Positions 33,387 through 42,074 of a stretch of DNA of 50,615 bases are shown here, piece after piece (position 1 is the first letter of the stretch; each line of letters starts with the position of its first letter). Below the pieces are notes generated by a model, which was given only the letters and a program-made list of their open reading frames with translations, was not told the DNA's origin and did not search any database. Made by a program: the position numbers and the translations under genes. Source of the stretch: Pseudomonas sp. IPO3778 (GTDB lineage Bacteria > Pseudomonadota > Gammaproteobacteria > Pseudomonadales > Pseudomonadaceae); assembly GCF_013386825.1 (NCBI RefSeq), contig NZ_JACARC010000018.1:1-50615 (forward strand), written 5' to 3'.

Positions 33387-33716
33387 TCAGGTGAACATCT
33401 GGATATCGTCAAGCGTGTCTTGGACGGCACCACTCAGAAACGGTGATTTTGTTTTTGCTTGTTGCAGTGCTGGCGAAATTTTCGCCATGTCCAGCTCACC
33501 GAAGCGCCGCGCGATGTGGCCTATCGCAATGATGGCAGCTGACGCGATGTTCTCGTCATCATTGCTCACATACCGGAGGCAGGTTTCTTGTGCCCACGTA
33601 GCGTCTGTTTCGTTAAGGCCGATGGATATTATTGCTTCTGTGACCTTGCTTAGGTCGGTGGTGGTGAGAAAGCTGATAGCTTCATCGTGACTCAAAGACG
33701 GGTCGTGATAAATCAA
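33387..33716 (-). CDS. Small HEAT-repeat-like protein, possible second immunity/accessory protein
   Basis: This 109-aa all-helical protein has HEAT-like periodicity (SNDDENIASAAIIAIGHIARRF) and no signal peptide. The start is TTG at 33716 with AAAGGT upstream; no in-frame ATG exists nearby. It lies 21 nt after the probable immunity gene in the pyocin cassette and shares its lower GC. Helical-repeat proteins are often immunity or toxin-linked partners, but this assignment is by position only. It could also be an unrelated hypothetical gene. Confidence 0.6.
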   Translation of the reverse strand: MIYHDPSLSHDEAISFLTTTDLSKVTEAIISIGLNETDATWAQETCLRYVSNDDENIASAAIIAIGHIARRFGELDMAKISPALQQAKTKSPFLSGAVQDTLDDIQMFT

Positions 33717-33737
33717 GGCATACCTTTGGTTGTGCCG

Positions 33738-33983
33738 TTACGCGCGTACCCCGATGAAGTATTCCAAGTCATCGGGGAGGTTGATGTTAAGCAACACCGC
33801 CAATTGCGTTATCTGACTTTTTGTCAGCTCCAGCTCACCTGGAGCCAGGTTTTCCAGAGGCTTTGACTCTGTGAGTTGGGCAGCAGCCTGATTGAGTTCG
33901 GCTCCTTCTATATCGAATTCGAATTGCAACGAGTCATCCTGTTTTTCGTCAGGGTAGAAGCCGGTAATTGATAAATGGGTCAT
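33738..33983 (-). CDS. Probable pyocin immunity protein (pyocin S6 immunity-like)
   Basis: This 81-aa acidic protein (LSITGFYPDEKQDDSLQFEF...) starts 14 nt after the pyocin stop. Small size, acidity and position directly behind an RNase toxin gene fit an immunity protein, and the N-terminal SITGFYPDE and C-terminal LEYFIGV resemble the pyocin S6 immunity type as I remember it. It should bind the C-terminal RNase domain and block 16S rRNA cleavage in the producer. The family name is from memory and not verified. Confidence 0.75.
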   Translation of the reverse strand: MTHLSITGFYPDEKQDDSLQFEFDIEGAELNQAAAQLTESKPLENLAPGELELTKSQITQLAVLLNINLPDDLEYFIGVRA

Positions 33984-33997
33984 GAATCGTATTCTCG

Positions 33998-35203
33998 CTA
34001 TTGTCGAGTAGTCGTTCTGCCTGGCTTTGCTGGGCCAGTCTGCTCGCCCGTTATATGGTTGAACTCTCCTAGGTGTATCGCAAATCTGTCAAATTTTTCC
34101 ACGGCGTTGCTTTTATAGTCCCATTCGTAGATTTTCCCTTTCCTATCGACCCACCTTGCTCTCTTTTTTCCTCCACCTTGAACGGATGATTTAGGTTTAA
34201 CCCTTGCTGCGTCGGGAAAGGCTGGAAGTGTGTTAGGGGCCTCATAGTAGCCATGGTCACCTGGTCTAACGCTGACCACCACGTAGAGCGGCCGAATGCC
34301 CGAATCCGCCGGAAACACCAGAATGAAATCCCTGTATTCCGGCGGGTATATCGGGTCAACGATGATGCTGGCGGCCTTCTCGGTCGGCGGATACACCCAG
34401 ATTTGCGGTGCCTGCGGCGCAGCTTCCAAAGCAGGGATACCAAGTGTGCCAGCCGGATCGATGGCAGGCGTCCAGATCAGCTCAATCCCGTCGCCCAAGT
34501 CCGCGACCTGATGTGTGCCTCGCAGCCCAAACTGCACGACATCGATCATTTCCCAGTCGCGATTTTTCCCTGTGTAGAAGGCGTATCCCTTGAGGGTGCC
34601 GTTAGCTAATTGCTCGACGTGCAGGCGAACCCGTGTACGCGCGCGTGGCATTGAGCGCAGTTGACGGTCGCTGTAGAGCGCGCTGTCGCCCAAGCTGGAG
34701 GGCCAGATAAGTGCTGCAACCCCAAGCATCAGGCCAGCGGCGACTGTTCCAGCACCGGCTGCGACGCTTGATGCTCCGCCTATCGCGGAACCGCCCAATG
34801 CCAATGTGCCGAGCCCTGCCGGGAGTGCGCTGCCGCTGATCTTCTTGAGCGGCAGCAGCCCCTCACTGTCCGTTTCACGGCCACCGAGCAGCACGTGCTC
34901 GCCATAGTCCCCTATGCGATCCAGCGGTATGTAGCCGGACGGATTGTTGTAGTCGATGAGGGCGTCGGGCAGGTTGCAGGACTTGGCGAACACGCATCCA
35001 ACCCTGGGCAGTGGCGTTGGCGGCGACTCCACTGTGCGTCTGGCCTCGTAGGCCTCCTGTCGGGCAAGCATGGCTTCGTAGGCTCGCTGCCTGGCCTCTC
35101 GATCAGCCAACTCGCGCTCGTTCATGTTCTCGAGCTTTCGGTAGCCCCCCGTGCCGGTCCCGTAGCATCGCCAGACCTGGGGTATGTCCTTGTTGTTTGC
35201 CAT
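33998..35203 (-). CDS. S-type pyocin with colicin E3-like rRNase domain
   Basis: In this 401-aa toxin, residues 1-60 are charged and coiled-coil-prone, about 70-150 include CVFAKSCNLPDALIDYNNPSG and a Gly/Ala-rich hydrophobic stretch, and about 150-325 is the pyocin S domain. Residues 333-401 are a colicin E3-type 16S rRNase domain (VKPKSSVQGGG; KIYEWD; HLGEFN). Comparison with colicin E3 gives D362 (D510), S365 (H513), E369 (E517) and R396 (R545), so the catalytic His is Ser. No TonB box or receptor-binding domain is apparent. A perfect GGAGG site precedes the ATG. The toxin end has low GC. Confidence 0.82.
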   Translation of the reverse strand: MANNKDIPQVWRCYGTGTGGYRKLENMNERELADREARQRAYEAMLARQEAYEARRTVESPPTPLPRVGCVFAKSCNLPDALIDYNNPSGYIPLDRIGDYGEHVLLGGRETDSEGLLPLKKISGSALPAGLGTLALGGSAIGGASSVAAGAGTVAAGLMLGVAALIWPSSLGDSALYSDRQLRSMPRARTRVRLHVEQLANGTLKGYAFYTGKNRDWEMIDVVQFGLRGTHQVADLGDGIELIWTPAIDPAGTLGIPALEAAPQAPQIWVYPPTEKAASIIVDPIYPPEYRDFILVFPADSGIRPLYVVVSVRPGDHGYYEAPNTLPAFPDAARVKPKSSVQGGGKKRARWVDRKGKIYEWDYKSNAVEKFDRFAIHLGEFNHITGEQTGPAKPGRTTTRQ

Positions 35204-35329
35204 CGTGCCCTCCTGGCGTGTTGCATAACGACGTCCGACGGTGGAGCCGGGAGCACGACGTTATGGCAAGCAGCGGAGGGTGGATGTAGGACGGTTCTGT
35301 GAGATGGCGCCGAATGGGCCTAGAGGAGG

Positions 35330-35353
35330 TTGGAGCCGGCAAGCCGGCTCCAA
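35330..35353 (-). terminator. Perfect hairpin after nhaA
   Basis: An 11-bp perfect stem with 2-nt loop lies just past the nhaA stop, between nhaA and the pyocin gene. There is only a short T run before it on the minus strand and none after, so termination strength is uncertain. Confidence 0.55.
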
Positions 35354-35359
35354 AAGCGG

Positions 35360-36562
35360 TTACGCATGAACGAGTACCTGCTTGCGACTGGCCATCGCCG
35401 TCACTGCATACCCGATCAACGCCGCCAAGATCGACCCGGTCAGGATGCCCATCCGGTCCATGCCGGCGTATTCGCTGCTGCCCGGCAAGAACGCCAGTGA
35501 GCCGACAAACAGGCTCATGGTGAAGCCGATGCCGCACAGGATCGCCACGCCCAACACCTGGCCCCAATTGGCGCCATTGGGCAGCACGGCAAGGCCGGTT
35601 TTGATCGCGACCCAGGTGAAGCCCAGCACGCCAACGGTCTTGCCCAGCAGCAGGCCGGCGGCGATGCCCATGGGCACGTGGTGGGTGAAGCTTTCCAGGT
35701 TGACGCCGGTCAGCGAGACGCCAGCGTTGGCAAAGGCGAACAGTGGCAGGATCGCGTAGGCCACCCAGGGATGGAGTGCGTGTTCCAGGGTCAGCAGCGG
35801 CGAAGGCTCGGCGTTTTTGGTGCGCAGCGGGATGCAGAATGCCAGGGTCACCCCGGCCAGGGTGGCGTGCACACCGCTCTTGAGGACGCAGACCCACAGG
35901 ATCAGCCCGACAATCATGTAAGGCCCCAGTTTGACGACACCGAGCCGGTTCATTGCAATCAAGGCAATCAGGCACGCCGCCGCCCCGGCCAGCGAGGCCC
36001 CGGACAGATCGGTGGAGTAGAAGATGGCAATCACGATGATTGCGCCGAGGTCGTCGATGATGGCCAGGGTCATCAGGAACAGCTTCAGCGACACCGGCAC
36101 GCGCTTGCCCAGCAGGGCCAATACGCCCAGGGCGAAGGCAATGTCGGTGGCCATGGGAATCGCCCAGCCCCCGAGGGCTGCCGGGTTGTCCTTGTTCAGC
36201 GCCCAGTAGATCAGTGCCGGCACCACCATGCCGCCGATGGCGGCTGCGCCGGGCAGCACCACTTGCGAGGGCTTGGACAGTTGGCCATCGAGCACTTCGC
36301 GTTTGACCTCAAGACCGATCAACAGGAAAAACAGGGCCATGAGGCCATCGTTGATCCACAGCAGCGCCGGCTTGGCGATTTTCAGTGCGCCAATTTGTGC
36401 GACCACCGGGACGTCGAGAAAGCTCGCGTAAAAGTGCGACAGCGGGGAGTTGTTGATGATCAGCGCCAAAGCGGCGGCAGCGATCAGAAGCAGACCGCTG
36501 GCGGCTTCCAGCTGGAAGAAACGGGTGAAAGTGCTACGCAGAGGCAAGGGATGCTCTCCCAT
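35360..36562 (-). CDS. nhaA: Na+/H+ antiporter NhaA
   Basis: This 400-aa inner-membrane antiporter exports Na+ or Li+ in exchange for protons and matters in alkaline or salty conditions. It has about twelve hydrophobic segments, the ion-binding Asp pair in [11 protein letters not shown], the [12 protein letters not shown] helix motif and a C-terminal [15 protein letters not shown] segment ([12 protein letters not shown]). The ATG at 36562 is chosen over a TTG one codon earlier. The ribosome-binding site is weak. It is divergent from the PLP enzyme gene; the 201-nt gap has an AT-rich stretch (about 36598-36641) likely to hold promoters. Confidence 0.94.
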   Translation of the reverse strand: MGEHPLPLRSTFTRFFQLEAASGLLLIAAAALALIINNSPLSHFYASFLDVPVVAQIGALKIAKPALLWINDGLMALFFLLIGLEVKREVLDGQLSKPSQVVLPGAAAIGGMVVPALIYWALNKDNPAALGGWAIPMATDIAFALGVLALLGKRVPVSLKLFLMTLAIIDDLGAIIVIAIFYSTDLSGASLAGAAACLIALIAMNRLGVVKLGPYMIVGLILWVCVLKSGVHATLAGVTLAFCIPLRTKNAEPSPLLTLEHALHPWVAYAILPLFAFANAGVSLTGVNLESFTHHVPMGIAAGLLLGKTVGVLGFTWVAIKTGLAVLPNGANWGQVLGVAILCGIGFTMSLFVGSLAFLPGSSEYAGMDRMGILTGSILAALIGYAVTAMASRKQVLVHA

Positions 36563-36763
36563 CAAAGTTCAGTAAGCGGGTACCCTAACGCGAGTCGATA
36601 GTTATTAAAACAAAAGTTATATTCTTATTTGTTATAAGGGAGCGGCCTGATCAATCGTGCTTCAGACCCCGAAAATTGTGTTTCCAATTGAGTCATGACT
36701 GTATCTGTGTGGAGTGTAGGAAACATCCTAAGATCAAGTCTGAAATCCTTAGAGAAACCGATC

Positions 36764-37858
36764 ATGAGCGACAATCGCCAATGGGCCCGCGAAGCTATTC
36801 GTATTATTGAAGCGGACTTCCAGCGCAGCGCCGACACCCACCTGATCCCCTTGCCGCTGCCGGGTTTGCCGGGCATCGAGTTGTATTTCAAGGATGAATC
36901 CAGCCACCCCACCGGCAGCCTGAAACACCGGTTGGCGCGTTCGCTGTTCCTCTATGCGTTGTGTAATGGCTGGCTCAAGCCCGGTGCGCCGGTGATCGAG
37001 GCGTCCAGCGGCTCCACGGCGATTTCCGAGGCGTACTTTGCCCGGCTGCTGGGCTTGCCGTTTATTGCGGTGATGCCGGCCACCACCTCCCAGGAAAAGA
37101 TCGCGCAGATCGCGTTCTACGGTGGCAAGAGTCATCTGGTGCAGGATCCGACGCAGATCTACGCCGAATCCGAACGTCTGGCCCAGGAAAGCGGCGGCCA
37201 CTTCATGGACCAGTTCACCTACGCCGAGCGCGCCACTGACTGGCGGGCCAACAACAACATCGCCGAGTCGATCTTTCAGCAGTTGCGCTTTGAGCGTTAC
37301 CCGGAGCCCAGCTGGCTGATTTCCAGCCCCGGCACCGGCGGCACCACGGCCACATTGGGGCGTTATGTGCGTTATCGCCAGCATTGCACCCGGGTGTTGT
37401 GCGCGGACGCGGAGCGTTCGGTGTTTTTCGACTATTACCTGAGCGGCGACGCCAGCCTGCGCCTGGAGTGTGGATCGCGCATCGAAGGCATTGGCCGTCC
37501 ACGGGTCGAGGCGTCGTTCTTGCCCAAGGTGATTGATGCGATGGTCAAGGTGCCGGATGCGCTGTCCCTGGCCGCCATGCATTACCTGGCTCAGCGCCTG
37601 GGGCGGCGAGTGGGCGGTTCCAGCGGCACCAACCTGATCGGCGCGTTGATTGCGGCGCAGCAGATGAAAGCGGCGGGGGAGTCGGGTTCGATCGTGGCGA
37701 TCTTGTGCGACGGCGGTGAACGCTATGCCACGACCTATTACGACCAGGCCTGGTTGGCGGGGCAGGGGTATGAGTTGGACGGTTTGATTGCGGCCGTTGC
37801 GGCCAGTGTAGAGCGGGGCGAGGCGCTGCCGGATAGCGTGTTGCGCGCCAATATCTGA
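36764..37858 (+). CDS. PLP-dependent enzyme of the cysteine synthase superfamily (L-cysteine desulfhydrase-like)
   Basis: This 364-aa fold type II PLP enzyme has the Schiff-base lysine K54 (HPTGSLKHR), the substrate loop ASSGSTAISEAYFA and the phosphate-binding loop SSPGTGGTTATLG. It is longer than CysK/CysM and resembles the Cds1-type L-cysteine desulfhydrase group, which would release sulfide, pyruvate and ammonia. Exact reaction is inferred. The ATG at 36764 (MSDNRQW) is the natural start; an in-frame start 23 codons upstream has no homologous look. It is a single gene followed by a REP pair. Confidence 0.85.
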   Translation: MSDNRQWAREAIRIIEADFQRSADTHLIPLPLPGLPGIELYFKDESSHPTGSLKHRLARSLFLYALCNGWLKPGAPVIEASSGSTAISEAYFARLLGLPFIAVMPATTSQEKIAQIAFYGGKSHLVQDPTQIYAESERLAQESGGHFMDQFTYAERATDWRANNNIAESIFQQLRFERYPEPSWLISSPGTGGTTATLGRYVRYRQHCTRVLCADAERSVFFDYYLSGDASLRLECGSRIEGIGRPRVEASFLPKVIDAMVKVPDALSLAAMHYLAQRLGRRVGGSSGTNLIGALIAAQQMKAAGESGSIVAILCDGGERYATTYYDQAWLAGQGYELDGLIAAVAASVERGEALPDSVLRANI

Positions 37859-37875
37859 AACACCGCATAACCAAA

Positions 37876-37965
37876 TGTGGGAGCGGGCTTGCTCGCGAAA
37901 GCGGTGGATCAGTCGGCACATTCGCTGACTGTCACACCGCCTTCGCGAGCAAGCCCGCTCCCACA
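37876..37965. repeat. Paired inverted REP, class B copy 2
   Basis: The arms are the same as at 10096-10184 (tgtgggagcgggcttgctcg with complement), with a different centre. It lies between the convergent PLP enzyme and FAD-protein genes. Confidence 0.88.
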
Positions 37966-37994
37966 TTTGATCTGCTGCGTTTTTGGCGTGGGGG

Positions 37995-39608
37995 TTAAGC
38001 CTCCAGGCCCAACATATCCCGCGCCAATGCCTCGGCGATCCGAATTCCGTCGACACCCGCCGACAAGATCCCGCCTGCATAACCGGCACCTTCACCCGCC
38101 GGGAACAAGCCCTTCACGTTCAAGCTCTGCATCGACTCGTTTCGGGTAATCCGCAGCGGCGACGAGGTGCGGGTCTCGATCCCGGTCAGGACCGCATCGT
38201 GCAGCGAGTAACCCTTTATCTGCTTCTCGAACGCCGGCAACGCTTCACGGATGGCTTCGATGGCAAAGTCTGGCAGCGCCAAGGCCAGGTCGCCCAGGGC
38301 TACACCCGGTTTGTAGGACGGCTCTACGGTGCCGATGGCGGTGGACGGCTTGCCGGCGATGAAATCGCCTACCAGTTGCGCCGGCGCTTCGTAGGTGCTG
38401 CCGCCGAGGATGAACGCGTGGGACTCCAGGCGTTCCTGCAACTCGATCCCGGCCAGCGGGCCGCCCGGGTAATCCACTTCCGGGGTGATGCCCACCACGA
38501 TCCCGGAGTTGGCATTGCGCTCGTTACGCGAGTATTGGCTCATGCCGTTGGTCACCACGCGGTTCGGCTCCGACGTTGCCGCTACCACGGTGCCGCCCGG
38601 GCACATGCAGAAGCTGTACACCGAGCGACCATTCTTGGCGTGGTGCACCAGCTTGTAATCGGCAGCGCCGAGTTTCGGGTGCCCGGCGTATTTGCCCAGG
38701 CGCGCGGCGTCGATCAGCGACTGCGGGTGTTCGATACGGAAACCCACCGAGAACGGCTTGGCTTCCATGTACACGCCCCGGCCATGGAGCATGCGGAAGG
38801 TGTCGCGGGCGCTGTGGCCGAGGGCCAGGATCACGTGCCTGGACAGGATCTGCTCGCCGCCATCCACCACCACGCCGTTCAACTGGCCGTCTTCGATCAG
38901 CACGTCGGTGACCCGTTGCTCAAACCGCACCTCACCGTCCAGGGCGATGATCTGCTGGCGCATGTTTTCCACCACGCCGGTCAGACGGAACGTACCGATG
39001 TGCGGCTTGCTGACGTAGAGGATTTCGTCCGGCGCGCCCGCCTTGACGAACTCGTGCAGCACCTTGCGACCGTGGAATTTCGGGTCCTTGATCTGGCTGT
39101 AGAGCTTGCCGTCGGAGAAGGTCCCGGCGCCGCCCTCGCCGAATTGCACGTTGGACTCGGGGTTCAGCACGTTTTTACGCCACAGGCCCCAGGTGTCCTT
39201 GGTGCGCTGGCGCACTTCACGGCCGCGTTCGAGGATGATCGGCTTGAAGCCCATCTGTGCCAGCAGCAGCCCGGCGAAGATCCCGCACGGGCCAAAACCG
39301 ACGACGATTGGCCGCTCGGTCAGGCCTTCCGGCGCATGGCCTACCACCTTGTAGCTGATGTCCGGGGCCGGGTTGACGTTGCGGTCGTCGGCAAATTTGA
39401 GCAGCAGGGCCGCCTCGCCTTTGACCTCCAGGTCGATGGTGTAGATGAAGCACAGCTCCGACGATTTCTTGCGGGCGTCGTAGCTGCGTTTGAACAGGGT
39501 GAAATCGAGCAGGTCGTCACTGGCGATGCCCAGGCGCTGCACAATGGCAGGCCGCAGGTCTTCTTCGGGATGGTCGATGGGCAGCTTGAGTTCGGTGATT
39601 CGTAACAT
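37995..39608 (-). CDS. FAD-dependent oxidoreductase of unknown substrate
   Basis: This 537-aa protein has a small N-terminal alpha/beta domain (about 1-95, LTLPIDHPEED-like start), followed by a Rossmann FAD-binding motif IVVGFGPCGIFAGLLLAQMG (about 99-118), an active-site-like stretch SNVQFGEGGAGTFSDGKLY and a C-terminal FAD motif LFPAGEGAGYAGGILSAGVDG. This is the widespread COG2509-type flavoprotein, of unknown reaction. The ATG at 39608 (MLRITEL) is preferred over one nine codons upstream. It is a monocistronic gene. Confidence 0.87.
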   Translation of the reverse strand: MLRITELKLPIDHPEEDLRPAIVQRLGIASDDLLDFTLFKRSYDARKKSSELCFIYTIDLEVKGEAALLLKFADDRNVNPAPDISYKVVGHAPEGLTERPIVVGFGPCGIFAGLLLAQMGFKPIILERGREVRQRTKDTWGLWRKNVLNPESNVQFGEGGAGTFSDGKLYSQIKDPKFHGRKVLHEFVKAGAPDEILYVSKPHIGTFRLTGVVENMRQQIIALDGEVRFEQRVTDVLIEDGQLNGVVVDGGEQILSRHVILALGHSARDTFRMLHGRGVYMEAKPFSVGFRIEHPQSLIDAARLGKYAGHPKLGAADYKLVHHAKNGRSVYSFCMCPGGTVVAATSEPNRVVTNGMSQYSRNERNANSGIVVGITPEVDYPGGPLAGIELQERLESHAFILGGSTYEAPAQLVGDFIAGKPSTAIGTVEPSYKPGVALGDLALALPDFAIEAIREALPAFEKQIKGYSLHDAVLTGIETRTSSPLRITRNESMQSLNVKGLFPAGEGAGYAGGILSAGVDGIRIAEALARDMLGLEA

Positions 39609-39715
39609 GACAGGAATCCGGTAGGCGGCGGGCAAAGAGGCCGGCTGTTTTGCAAACCGGCGATTATAAGCCCCAACAGCGGTTTCCCGTCATGCTAAAA
39701 CAGCGCAGGGTGCAA

Positions 39716-40387
39716 TCAGTCGTCCCGCGAGCCGCCGAACGACGCGCAACCGCGCTGTACCTGGCCATTCACCCGCAACTCGGCCGACATGTGTTGCAGG
39801 CTGCCGCTGGCGCTGTCGACGCAGCGTTGCGGGGCCACCCACAGTTCAATGTGCTGGTTATTGGCTTCGGTCATCAGGTTGAACCGTCCGTCGCCCGATT
39901 GCTCTTCCACATAAGGCACGGCCAATGGCGGCTGGCCTTCGCGTTCCAGCACCATGCCCTTGGCGGTGACGTTCATCGCCCAGGCCGGCTTGTGGCCGTT
40001 GGCCCGCAGGATCATGCGCTTGAAGTCCGGGTCATCGCAGGCTGACGTCGAGCGTTCGACGCGATACACCTGTTGCAGGTCCACCGTCCCCTGGGTGCCG
40101 CTGGCGACGCCGGAAAACTTGCCGCGCAAGTCGGCAAACAGTGCGCCTTGCTGGCCGGCCAGGGAGGCGGCCTCCTGCAGGATGCTGGTACCGCCCGTGT
40201 CGTTGACGACGTAGTTGCGTTTGTCGTTGCAGGGTTGGAACAGCAGTTTGTCACCCTGGGCCGTCAGCTCACCCTGCATACGGGTCAGCCCGGCGAGGGA
40301 GGGCTTGGCCGGCTCGTTATCAAACATCTGGCAGGCAGTGAACAGAGGCAACAGGGCAAACAAAGCTAGGGTACGGGCGGCACGCAT
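39716..40387 (-). CDS. Conserved lipoprotein (COG3650-like)
   Basis: This 223-aa protein has a signal sequence and lipobox FTAC (Cys19 or nearby). The mature part has several Cys residues and a C-terminal region with VAPQRCVDSASGSLQHMSAELRVNGQ-like composition that suggests binding of a small molecule or heavy metal, but no function is known. GGAG lies 8 nt before the ATG at 40387; a longer in-frame start is rejected. It lies downstream of the SDR gene on the same strand with a 74-nt gap. Confidence 0.75.
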   Translation of the reverse strand: MRAARTLALFALLPLFTACQMFDNEPAKPSLAGLTRMQGELTAQGDKLLFQPCNDKRNYVVNDTGGTSILQEAASLAGQQGALFADLRGKFSGVASGTQGTVDLQQVYRVERSTSACDDPDFKRMILRANGHKPAWAMNVTAKGMVLEREGQPPLAVPYVEEQSGDGRFNLMTEANNQHIELWVAPQRCVDSASGSLQHMSAELRVNGQVQRGCASFGGSRDD

Positions 40388-40461
40388 TATCGGGTCTCCT
40401 GATAAGTGCCGCCACGTTACGCAGGCTGGCGGTGCATCACAAGCCCGGGACACAGGTTGAA

Positions 40462-41061
40462 TCAACCAACTATAAACGTCTGCCCGGTCTGCAAGCCTTC
40501 CACGCTTTTCGCGTAGGCCAGTGCCACCTCTGCTCCCGGAGCCGGTTTGTACCCACGGAAGTACGGTGCGTAGCTGCCCATGGCTTCCAGCAATACGGTC
40601 GGGCTGACCGAGTTGATGCGCAGGCCGCGTGGCAGTTCGATCGCCGCTGCCTTCACGAATGCATCCAGCGCGCCGTTGACCAAGGCCGCTGAAGCACCGG
40701 TGCGAATCGGATCGCGGTTGAGAATGCCGCTGGTGAAGGTGAACGACGCACCGTCATTGGCGAACTCACGGCCGATCAGCAACAGGTTGACCTGGCCCAT
40801 CAGCTTGTCTTGCAGGCCCAGATCGAAGTCGGTTTCGCTCATGTCGGCCAGCGGCACGAAGTTGACACTGCCGGCGGCGCAGACCAGTGCGTCGAACTTG
40901 CCGGTCTGCTCGAACAGTTTGCGGATCGAGGCGCTGTCGCTGATGTCGACCCGAAAGTCGCCGCTCTTGCGACCGATGCTGATCACTTCATGACGTTGGG
41001 ACAGCTCTGCCTTGACCGCCGAGCCCACGGTGCCGCTTGCGCCAATCAACAGGATTTTCAT
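40462..41061 (-). CDS. Short-chain dehydrogenase/reductase lacking the YxxxK pair
   Basis: This 199-aa Rossmann protein has an N-terminal cofactor loop GASGTVG (about 8-14) and CAAGSVNFVP. Aligning the segment after the catalytic-Ser region (TSGILNRDPIRTGASAALVN) with classical SDRs puts Ala and Asn where Tyr and Lys should be. It may still bind NAD(P) but uses other chemistry or has a non-catalytic role. GGAGGA precedes the ATG. It is divergent from a LysR regulator gene, which likely controls it. Confidence 0.85.
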   Translation of the reverse strand: MKILLIGASGTVGSAVKAELSQRHEVISIGRKSGDFRVDISDSASIRKLFEQTGKFDALVCAAGSVNFVPLADMSETDFDLGLQDKLMGQVNLLLIGREFANDGASFTFTSGILNRDPIRTGASAALVNGALDAFVKAAAIELPRGLRINSVSPTVLLEAMGSYAPYFRGYKPAPGAEVALAYAKSVEGLQTGQTFIVG

Positions 41062-41165
41062 CGTACTTTCCTCCAGATGTGTAGGTGAGTTTTCAGTCTA
41101 GAGTGATTTTTTGCGCGGATAAGTGCACTAATAGGCAACCTTTGGTTTTCAATTGGAAACAATCC

Positions 41166-42074
41166 ATGAGCGAAATGGATGACCTGGCGGCGTTTGCGGT
41201 GCTGATCGAAGCCGGCAGTTTTACCCTGGCGGCCCAGCAATTGGGCTGCAGCAAGGGGCAACTGTCCAAGCGCATCAGCCAATTGGAGGCACAGTTTTCG
41301 GTGGTGTTACTGCATCGAACCACCCGCCGTTTGAGCCTGACGGCGGCGGGGGCGGCGCTGTTGCCCCAAGCCCAGGCGTTGGTGGTCCAGGTGGAGCGGG
41401 CCCGCCAGGCATTGGCCAGGCTCAAGGACGACCTGGTCGGGCCCGTGCGTATGACGGTGCCGGTTTCCCTGGGCGAAACCTTCTTTGATGGCCTGTTGCT
41501 GGAGTTTTCCCGGGAGTACCCGCAGGTGCAGATCGAGCTGGAACTCAATAACCAGTATCGCGACCTGGCGCGGGATGGCTTTGACCTGGCCGTGCGCTCG
41601 GAAGTCGCCAACGATGAGCGGCTGGTGGCCAAGCCGTTGCTCGCCTGGCACGAGATGACCTGCGCCAGCCCGGCGTACCTGGAACAGCATGGCGAGCCGC
41701 TGACTCCGGCCGAGCTGGTGGGCCACGACTGCTTGCTGAACAGCCACTACAGTGGCCGCGAAGAGTGGCTGTATCACCAGCAACATGAGCTGCTGCGGGT
41801 TCGCGTGTCCGGGACCTTTGCCTCCAACCATTACAACTTGCTGAAGAAGGCTGCGCTGGTAGGCGCGGGCATCGCACGTTTGCCATCCTACGTGCTGCAT
41901 ACGGAATTGGCTGACGGTCGCCTGCGCTGGCTCCTGCGCGATTATCAGACCCGCAGCCTGCCGATGTACCTGGTCCATCCGTACCAGGGCGGCTTGCCGC
42001 GACGCACTCAGGTGTTGGCGGATTACCTGGTGGGCTGGTTCAAGCGCCGCGGCGAAGCCCTGGATCGTCTTTAG
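41166..42074 (+). CDS. LysR-family transcriptional regulator
   Basis: This 302-aa regulator has an N-terminal winged helix-turn-helix (about 1-60, DDLAAFAVLIEAGSFTLAAQ) and a C-terminal effector-binding domain (PVRMTVPVSLGETFFDGLL). The ATG at 41166 is chosen; the earlier frame-open extension has no support. A near-palindrome GTTTTCAATTGGAAAC (41145-41160) lies directly before the start and may be an autoregulatory site. Target is probably the divergent SDR gene. It overlaps the DoxX gene convergently by 4 nt. Confidence 0.92.
   Translation: MSEMDDLAAFAVLIEAGSFTLAAQQLGCSKGQLSKRISQLEAQFSVVLLHRTTRRLSLTAAGAALLPQAQALVVQVERARQALARLKDDLVGPVRMTVPVSLGETFFDGLLLEFSREYPQVQIELELNNQYRDLARDGFDLAVRSEVANDERLVAKPLLAWHEMTCASPAYLEQHGEPLTPAELVGHDCLLNSHYSGREEWLYHQQHELLRVRVSGTFASNHYNLLKKAALVGAGIARLPSYVLHTELADGRLRWLLRDYQTRSLPMYLVHPYQGGLPRRTQVLADYLVGWFKRRGEALDRL

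Noticed and set aside
33738..35203. Prophage or tailocin module around the pyocin
   Set aside because: No structural, lysis or integrase genes nearby; flanks are ordinary core genes (SlyB-type lipoprotein and nhaA).
36695..36763. Longer start for the PLP enzyme
   Set aside because: The extra 23 residues have no family look; the later ATG fits the family start.
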